A stretch of 18,418 bases of DNA, taken from positions 1 to 18,418 of the forward strand of contig UQHH01000055.1 in assembly GCA_900540865.1 (NCBI GenBank). Direction: 5' to 3'. The position numbers were made by a program, and so were the translations under genes. The notes beneath the pieces were generated by a model that was not told the DNA's origin, ran no database searches, and saw nothing but the letters and a program-made list of their open reading frames with translations. The DNA comes from an uncultured Oscillospiraceae bacterium. Its GTDB lineage: Bacteria; Bacillota; Clostridia; Oscillospirales; Acutalibacteraceae. Position 1 is the stretch's first letter; each line of letters starts with the position of its first letter. Below are positions 14,532 through 18,418 of the stretch, one piece after another.

Positions 14532-15416
14532 ATGTATTGGAACCTGCGGATAAAAAAAAGCGTCCTGTGCTGTATTTGTATGGGGCTGATTTTCTGCCTG
14601 TGCCTTGTTATGGTGTCGGGCGGGAGCGTTCCGGCAATTGTTGAGACGGGCGCCGCGGCGGGCAAAGACAGCGTGACGCTTCCGGTTATTATGTACCACG
14701 GGCTGCTGCGCGACCCAAAAATGCAGGGGGAGTTCGTGATTTCGCCCGACCTGTTTGAATCGGACCTCAAGTACATAACGGAGCACGGGTATCACACGGT
14801 CGTCATGAAGGATGTTATCGATTTTGTCCATAAGGGAACAGAGCTGCCGGAAAACCCTATCATGATTACCTTTGACGACGGCAGTTACAACAACTATATC
14901 TATGCGTTCCCTCTGCTTAAAAAGTACGGCTGTAAAATGGTGTTGTCCCCCATTGGCTATTATACCGACCAGTACAGCAAAACGACCGACCTTTCCGCCA
15001 CCTACTCGAACGCCACGTGGGACAATTTAAAGGAAATGCTGCTTTCCGGATGTGTGGAGCTGCAAAACCATTCCTATAACCTGCACGCAAGCTCCGGCAG
15101 CAGGCTTGGAACACAGAAGAAAAAATCCGAAAGCGACGGCGCGTATCAAAAAATCCTGCGCGACGACCTCAAAAAAGCCCAGGAGCGTTTCCAGGATGAG
15201 CTTGGTATGAAGCCTGACACGTTTACCTATCCGTTCGGCGCAATCAGCAAGGCATCCCTCCCGGTCGTCAAGGAGCTTGGCTTTAAGGCAACGCTGACCT
15301 GCGCGGAAAAGCTCAACACCATCACAAAGGGAGACGCGGACTGCCTGTATGGGCTGGGGCGGTTCAAGCGCACCAACAAGGGCACGAGCGCGGCCTTCTT
15401 CAGCAGGCTGAAATAA
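14532..15416 (+). CDS. Membrane-anchored polysaccharide deacetylase (NodB-like)
   Basis: 294 residues. A short basic N-terminus (NLRIKK) and a Cys-rich hydrophobic segment (about 10-32) make a membrane anchor or uncleaved signal, so the enzyme domain should be outside. The domain starts at LPVIMYHGLL, a common entry to this carbohydrate esterase 4 group. It has TFDDGSYNN with catalytic/metal D115-D116, NHSYNLH with H180 and H185, and the later TFTYPFG motif. The likely reaction is removal of N-acetyl groups from peptidoglycan or another surface glycan; the substrate is unknown. The ATG at 14532 is preferred over the upstream TTG because GGGGCGG precedes it at normal distance. An amidase gene follows 69 bases on. 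Confidence 0.85.
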   Translation: MYWNLRIKKSVLCCICMGLIFCLCLVMVSGGSVPAIVETGAAAGKDSVTLPVIMYHGLLRDPKMQGEFVISPDLFESDLKYITEHGYHTVVMKDVIDFVHKGTELPENPIMITFDDGSYNNYIYAFPLLKKYGCKMVLSPIGYYTDQYSKTTDLSATYSNATWDNLKEMLLSGCVELQNHSYNLHASSGSRLGTQKKKSESDGAYQKILRDDLKKAQERFQDELGMKPDTFTYPFGAISKASLPVVKELGFKATLTCAEKLNTITKGDADCLYGLGRFKRTNKGTSAAFFSRLK

Positions 15417-15423
15417 CGCGCTG

Positions 15424-15453
15424 TGTCAACGCTCCTCGGTGGGCGCATATAAT
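15424..15453 (+). promoter_or_regulatory. Possible promoter of the amidase gene
   Basis: A TATAAT (15448-15453) in the context GCATATAATG lies 33 bases before the amidase ATG. No good SigA -35 is at the right distance. The CATA-type context could instead suit a sporulation sigma factor, but I see no matching -35. If real, the amidase is not wholly dependent on the deacetylase transcript. Confidence 0.25.
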
Positions 15454-15485
15454 GTCCTATATAACAGAAGGAGTTGACCGTACCA

Positions 15486-16034
15486 ATGCCATCGGTTTTT
15501 TTAAGCCCCTCCACACAGGAGTTCAATCCCTACGTAGACGGCGGCAACGAAGAATATTATATGAACCTGATTGCGGACGCGATGATACCGTACCTTATGG
15601 CAAGCGGAATCACCGTGGCGCGCAACAATCCGGAAGAAAGCCTGCGCCAGGCAATCAACCTTTCAAATTCCGGCAACTACGATTTGCATTTGGCGCTGCA
15701 TTCAAACGCCGCGCCGCCAAACCTTGCGGGGCAATTGAGGGGCACAGACGTTTATTATTACGCGTCGAGCCAGCCGAGCGCCGCGGCAGCCAATATTATC
15801 GCGGATAATTTTAAAAAGGTTTACCCAAACCCAGCGCTCGTAAAGACCGTGGGCACTACAAGCCTTGCGGAGCTGCGCATGACCAGGTCGCCCGCGGTGC
15901 TCATTGAGATTGCGTATCACGACAATCCGCAGGACGCACAGTGGATACGGGATAATATTGACGCGATTGCGCGGAATCTCGCGATGTCGGTCGCGGAGAT
16001 TTTGAAGGTTCCGTTCAGGGAACCCACCGCTTAA
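15486..16034 (+). CDS. Divergent N-acetylmuramoyl-L-alanine amidase (Amidase_3 fold), no signal peptide
   Basis: 182 residues. The fold is suggested by YDLHLALHSNAA (H72), RGTDVYYYAS and the catalytic-glutamate segment PAVLIEIAYHDN (E141), which match the ordered motifs of Amidase_3 enzymes such as CwlD; a second metal ligand may be E22 or E23 in GNEEYY. The usual first motif DPGHGG with its zinc-binding His is replaced by LSPSTQEFNP. No signal peptide or anchor is seen, so how it would reach peptidoglycan is unclear. A TTG start at 15474 would directly abut the ribosome binding site AAGGAG (15468-15473), so ATG at 15486 (12-base spacing) is chosen with some doubt. It follows a deacetylase, suggesting joint cell-wall work. 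Confidence 0.78.
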   Translation: MPSVFLSPSTQEFNPYVDGGNEEYYMNLIADAMIPYLMASGITVARNNPEESLRQAINLSNSGNYDLHLALHSNAAPPNLAGQLRGTDVYYYASSQPSAAAANIIADNFKKVYPNPALVKTVGTTSLAELRMTRSPAVLIEIAYHDNPQDAQWIRDNIDAIARNLAMSVAEILKVPFREPTA

Positions 16035-16037
16035 ACG

Positions 16038-16067
16038 AAAAAGGAAGGGCAAAAGCCCTTCCTTTTT
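16038..16067 (+). terminator. Terminator after the amidase gene
   Basis: Perfect 13-base stem AAAAAGGAAGGGC (16038-16050) / GCCCTTCCTTTTT (16055-16067), AAAA loop, ending in T5, four bases after the stop codon. Confidence 0.85.
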
Positions 16068-16098
16068 CTATTCCTTTTACTTTTTCTATTCCTTTTAT
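16063..16098 (+). repeat. 18-bp tandem duplication
   Basis: Two adjacent copies, 16063-16080 and 16081-16098, of TTTTTCTATTCCTTTTA plus C or T. The first overlaps the terminator's T-run. It probably arose by slippage. Confidence 0.8.
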
Positions 16099-16145
16099 AA
16101 AAAGAATTTTTATGATTTCTCTTTTATAGCTTTTTACTGATTTTT

Positions 16146-16302
16146 AAGAAACGTACTTTTCTTGGATTTAAAACTTATTATGTTAATTCAAAACGACGGG
16201 AACCGTGTATTGGTTTCCTCTTTCTCATTTTGAAGCATACTGCTTTTTGTTTTTTTATTTGAAACGTATCCGTTTCTTTTTAATAAACCAAACATTCTGG
16301 TT
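16146..16302. repeat. Series of five short hairpins in AT-rich intergenic DNA
   Basis: Within 160 bp: AAGAAA/TTTCTT (16146-16163), GGGAACC/GGTTTCC (16198-16218), GAAGCA/TGCTTT (16232-16246), GAAACG/CGTTTC (16261-16276), AACCA/TGGTT (16286-16302). Several are followed by T-rich stretches, like weak terminators in tandem. The stems differ in sequence from one another. No gene is supportable in 16068-16773. Confidence 0.5.
16231..16254 (+). repeat. Direct repeat, copy A (second copy 16587-16610)
   Basis: The TGAAGCATACTGCTT motif followed by a T-rich tail occurs at 16231 and again at 16587, one base different, on either side of the left long repeat. It contains the small hairpin AAGCA-TAC-TGCTT. 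It could be a broken repeat unit or a duplicated flank. Confidence 0.6.
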
Positions 16303-16309
16303 CTTGAAT

Positions 16310-16575
16310 TTCTTCATCAAACTTTCTATGTTATCTTTTTCAAAAGGAAGAAACCGTTTTCGCCGGTTTCCTCCTTTTGGAATCTTCTTTCCGGCGACAG
16401 GGAAAACCTCGTCGCAGGTTTTCCCTTGACCCTTTCCAGCCGAGCAAGGGGCTTCGCCCCTTACAATCCCTGTTTTATAGTAAGCTTGACCGTTCCTCGT
16501 TTTGTGTACGGGTTGTAGAAACGGTACTACGGGACCGCCCAGCGCCGCGCCTGCGCGCGGAGTTCTTCGTGGGTG
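16310..16575 (+). repeat. Long structured repeat, left copy (inverted partner at 18158-18418)
   Basis: The core 16389-16575 aligns without gaps to the reverse complement of 18158-18344; I count about 16 mismatches in 187 bases, and similarity continues to about 16310. It contains stem-loops: a long hairpin at 16341-16379, GGGAAAACCT/AGGTTTTCCC (16400-16425), AAGGGGC-TTC-GCCCCTT (16446-16462), GTAG/CTAC in the GTACGGGTTGTAG region, and a GC-rich end. It is GC-richer than its flanks. Open frames inside both copies look spurious. Confidence 0.8.
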
Positions 16576-16576
16576 C

Positions 16577-16773
16577 GTTTTTTTAATGAAGCATACTGCT
16601 TCTTGTTTTTCTTCATGAATTTTTCTATGTAGGTACAGTTCTTTCCTTGTATATGGAGTACTTCATAGGTGCGGTACCTCCTTATACGGTTTACTGGTAA
16701 CGGCATAATTTCAGTAAATAGAAGAATTTATTCTGCAATTTGCTGATGTGCCGTTTTACTGGTTTTCTGTCTG
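16577..16773. other. Region between left repeat and DUF6809 gene with imperfect dyads
   Basis: Past the direct repeat at 16587-16610 there is an imperfect long dyad: AACGGCA at about 16698-16704 faces TGCCGTT at about 16749-16755, with CAG/CTGA inside and GAATTTATTC in the centre. TTTACTGGT or close variants flank both arms. No clear T-run terminator is seen, but the dyad lies where minus-strand transcripts of the cassette would end. Confidence 0.35.
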
Positions 16774-17142
16774 CTAGACAATATTTACGGGGAACGGTAG
16801 GGCATCTTCCAGTAAGGCCGCAAGCATCAGGCGCGCCCCCAGCCGGTAGCCCTGCGTAAAGCTTTCTATACTCGCTATGTCCAGCAAGTCCTGCTGGCCT
16901 TTCTCCAGATATTCGGTAAACAGCGCCTCGTGCTCTTTGCCGAGCTGCCTCAATATTTCGTCCTCCGGTTTTTTCATCCTCTCTACAGCCTTCTGGTATG
17001 CGGGCGTTGATTTCAAGATACCGGGCTTGATGTCCCCGTAATATAGCTGTTCCAGAATAGGCGTGCTTTCTTCCGCCTTCTGTTCGGGAATACCGCTTTC
17101 CTTTATAAACGGCTGGGTCTGTGCCTTTTTCTCCTTTTTCAT
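16774..17142 (-). CDS. DUF6809-family protein, last gene of the cassette operon
   Basis: 122 residues. A charged, Lys-rich N-terminus (about 1-28) precedes ILEQLYYGDIKPG and the C-terminal helix segment SIESFTQGYRLGARLMLAALLED, which I recognise as the DUF6809 pattern common in Clostridia. No catalytic motif, signal peptide or membrane segment is seen; the molecular function of DUF6809 is not known to me. GGAGGAAG precedes the ATG, which overlaps the upstream gene's stop by four bases (ATGA), implying coupled translation. The operon is divergent from an XRE repressor and lies between inverted long repeats. Confidence 0.72.
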   Translation of the reverse strand: MKKEKKAQTQPFIKESGIPEQKAEESTPILEQLYYGDIKPGILKSTPAYQKAVERMKKPEDEILRQLGKEHEALFTEYLEKGQQDLLDIASIESFTQGYRLGARLMLAALLEDALPFPVNIV

Positions 17143-17456
17143 ATGTCTTCCTCCAACTGCTCTATGTCATTCTGCCTGCCGCAGCAGGATTTCAGCATAT
17201 TTGTGACAAAGCCGTATCCATTGCCTATGTCATCGTACGCACAGCTTTTATTTAGACACCAATGCACGCACGCCAGGACAAAACGATTTATTTGAAAGTT
17301 ACGCTGCTTTCTGTCCATATCCAGTTCGTCGTCGAGCAGCAGGTAGTTTTCAAAGCATCCTACCGCAAAGCCGATTTGCTCCAAAATCTTGTTATCCAGC
17401 AAAAACGGGTAGTTACTTTCATCATAGGGCGGCGGTAATTTCAATTCTAAATTCAT
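17139..17456 (-). CDS. Small Cys-containing protein, paralogue of its upstream neighbour
   Basis: 105 residues, family not recognised. It shares an ordered pattern with the gene before it: LD, two or three residues, then LEQIGFA (LEKIGFA in the neighbour), a Phe four residues later, a central Cys-bearing helix, and a C-terminal CCGRQNDI (SCGKQNKKI in the neighbour). The two therefore look like an old tandem duplication. It has six Cys, no signal peptide and no membrane helix, and is probably an all-helical cytoplasmic protein. GGGAGGAAAA lies just before the ATG, which follows the upstream TAA with no gap. Confidence 0.65.
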   Translation of the reverse strand: MNLELKLPPPYDESNYPFLLDNKILEQIGFAVGCFENYLLLDDELDMDRKQRNFQINRFVLACVHWCLNKSCAYDDIGNGYGFVTNMLKSCCGRQNDIEQLEEDI

Positions 17457-17753
17457 TTAATTTTCCTCCCTTATCTTTTTATTCTGTTTCCCGCAGCTTA
17501 ATTTCAGGCACAAAGCAATCGTTTCACAAGCGTCTTCTGCTTCCGTTTCCCTGTCACAGGCGCAGAGGCTTGCCGCCAAATATGCAAGGCAAAAATAATC
17601 TTCATACTCAGACTTTCCAAACGGTACCACGTCAAACACACGGAAAATATTAAACGCCCTGCTTGCAAACCCGATTTTCTCGAGCACGCCTGTATCAAGC
17701 TCCGTTTCCTCCAACAGCTCTAAAAGCACTTTCTTTTCCACCATGTCATTCAT
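17457..17753 (-). CDS. Small Cys-containing protein, first gene of the cassette operon
   Basis: 98 residues, family not recognised; paralogous to the next gene (LEKIGFA near residues 24-30 and CGKQN near the C-terminus). It is acidic and predicted helical, with a CLAYLAASLCACDRE segment. Five Cys lie at about 55, 64, 66, 76 and 83, plus one in the CGKQN motif. The open frame starts at 17759, but that ATG directly abuts AGGAGG (17765-17760); the ATG at 17753 has the proper 6-base spacing and is chosen. Its promoter would face the XRE gene across the operator-like repeats. Confidence 0.65.
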   Translation of the reverse strand: MNDMVEKKVLLELLEETELDTGVLEKIGFASRAFNIFRVFDVVPFGKSEYEDYFCLAYLAASLCACDRETEAEDACETIALCLKLSCGKQNKKIREEN

Positions 17754-17819
17754 AAACATCCTCCTAGAAAATTAAGCTATGGCAACTTAAAACAAATGCT
17801 AAATAAATGTCTAACAAAT

Positions 17820-17910
17820 ATTATAAGCGTTTGTTTTGTGTTCTTTAATTTTGAATATACCACACTTGTGTTCTGTTTGCAACACTTTTGTGGTGTTTTA
17901 TGTTATAAAA
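17820..17910. promoter_or_regulatory. Divergent promoter/operator region of the XRE cassette
   Basis: Minus strand: a perfect TATAAT (17825-17820) with a poor -35, as in regulated promoters. Plus strand: TTGCAA (17877-17882) and TATGTT (17899-17904), 16 bases apart, could serve the XRE gene. TTGTGTTCT occurs at 17836-17844 and 17866-17874 (30 bp apart), and TTGTGGTGT at 17888-17896. The latter two are preceded by ACAC, giving ACAC-TT-GTGT and CAC-TTTT-GTG dyads. These are likely operators for the XRE protein. Confidence 0.5.
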
Positions 17911-17927
17911 TTTCTGGAGGTGACAAA

Positions 17928-18149
17928 ATGTACTATTATACAGAAAGGCTTACAAATTTAAGAGAAAAAAATGGTTTGACAAAAAAACAGGTTGCAGATG
18001 CAATAGGAGTAAAACCGGAGCAATACAGGCGCTATGAAATTGGACAAAATGAAATAAAGGCAAGTCACATTGTGAAATTTGCTGAATTCTATCATGTTTC
18101 TGCTGACTATATTTTGGGATTAACAAAGGATAAAAGAAAATTTTGGTGA
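17928..18149 (+). CDS. XRE/Cro-CI-type helix-turn-helix repressor
   Basis: 73 residues, essentially one HTH_3 domain: LTNLREKNGLTKKQVADAIGVKPEQYRRYEIGQNEIKASHIVKFAEFYHVSADYILGL. The LTKKQVADAIGVKPEQYRRYE segment is the helix-turn-helix, and DYILGL is the usual end of this family. GGAGGTGA lies five bases before the ATG at 17928; the frame is open back to 17796, but that part is AT-rich promoter DNA. No effector, protease or dimerisation domain is fused. It is divergent from the three-gene operon and probably represses both promoters. The gene is visibly more AT-rich than those before 16000. Confidence 0.88.
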   Translation: MYYYTERLTNLREKNGLTKKQVADAIGVKPEQYRRYEIGQNEIKASHIVKFAEFYHVSADYILGLTKDKRKFW

Positions 18150-18157
18150 AAATACTT

Positions 18158-18418
18158 CACTCACAAAGTATTCCGCGCGAAGGCGCGGCGCTGAGCGGTC
18201 CCGTAGTATCTTTTCTACAACCCGTACATAAAACGAGGAACGGACAAGCTGTCTATAAAACGGGGATGGTAAGGGGCGCAGCCCCTTGCTCGGCTGGAAA
18301 GGGTCAAGGGAAAACCTGCGACGAGGTTTTCCCTGTCGGCGGAAAGGTGATTGCAAAAGAGGAAAACCGCCGAAACGGTTTCCCTCTTTTGAATAAACAT
18401 ATAAAGTTTTATGAAGAA
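18158..18418 (-). repeat. Long structured repeat, right copy in inverted orientation (runs off the window)
   Basis: This is the reverse-complement partner of 16310-16575. It keeps the hairpins: AAGGGGC-GCA-GCCCCTT (18271-18287, changed loop, same stem), the AGGTTTTCCC/GGGAAAACCT pair, and a long hairpin at 18354-18391 matching 16341-16379. Similarity is still visible at the last base, so the true end is outside. No independent gene is seen in 18150-18418. Confidence 0.8.

Noticed and set aside
16377..16586. 69-aa frame in the left long repeat, similar to 78-aa frame 18120-18356 in the right repeat
   Set aside because: Similarity follows from the gap-free DNA repeat. The frames lack ribosome binding sites, the products are Arg/Pro-rich without domain features, and hairpin conservation explains the DNA better.
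16060..16620. CRISPR array or retron in the hairpin-rich region
   Set aside because: There are no regularly spaced identical repeats and no cas genes or reverse transcriptase in the window.
17796..17927. 44-residue N-terminal extension of the XRE repressor
   Set aside because: This AT-rich stretch carries the divergent promoters and operator repeats; a strong GGAGGTGA directly before 17928 fixes the start there.
16300..18418. Insertion sequence or integron made by the inverted repeats
   Set aside because: No transposase or integrase gene lies between the repeats, and no target-site duplication can be judged because the right copy runs off the window.

Overview
The window reads as a chromosomal segment of a low-to-mid GC anaerobic Firmicute, most likely a gut-type Clostridia (Oscillospiraceae-like). 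This is inferred from AGGAGG-type ribosome binding sites, reverse rubrerythrin next to a PerR repressor, a secreted CotH protein with starch-binding modules, and a DUF6809/XRE cassette. No rRNA, tRNA, CRISPR array, transposase or integrase is visible. All calls come from reading the sequence; no database search was run.

Layout. 1-3980: a four-helix membrane protein with a Cys-rich tail, a 565-bp AT-rich gap, then a secreted CotH-family kinase ending in two CBM26-like modules. 3983-6700: two membrane-bound GGDEF diguanylate cyclases of equal length (405 aa), coupled by a one-base TAATG overlap, behind a ~250-nt structured leader that carries an 8-codon upstream ORF. 6751-9800: an apparent four-gene operon on the minus strand: DUF1836 regulator, NfeD/YuaF-like protein, flotillin, small membrane protein. 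Its promoter is close to consensus and lies inside a cluster of inverted repeats. It runs divergently from a 1081-aa fusion of an endonuclease Q-like PHP nuclease and a UvrD/PcrA helicase. Each half of that fusion ends in a QxSLF motif resembling a sliding-clamp-binding peptide. 13237-14410: a bidirectional terminator, reverse rubrerythrin and perR, which form a peroxide-response pair. 14532-16067: a polysaccharide deacetylase and a divergent Amidase_3 protein, i.e. cell-wall remodelling, closed by a strong terminator.

16068-18418 is the accessory part. Two copies of a ~250-bp structured repeat lie in inverted orientation (about 16310-16575 and 18158-18418, the second running off the window). 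Between them is a compact cassette: a three-gene minus-strand operon (two paralogous Cys-containing small proteins and a DUF6809 protein) divergent from a 73-aa XRE-family repressor. An AT-rich series of short hairpins precedes the left repeat. This cassette is the best candidate here for an undescribed system, although its function cannot be read from the sequence.

Several starts were moved from the longest open frame to a codon with a ribosome binding site. In two cases (the DUF1836 regulator and the EndoQ-helicase) a promoter lies inside the longer frame and makes the upstream start unlikely.
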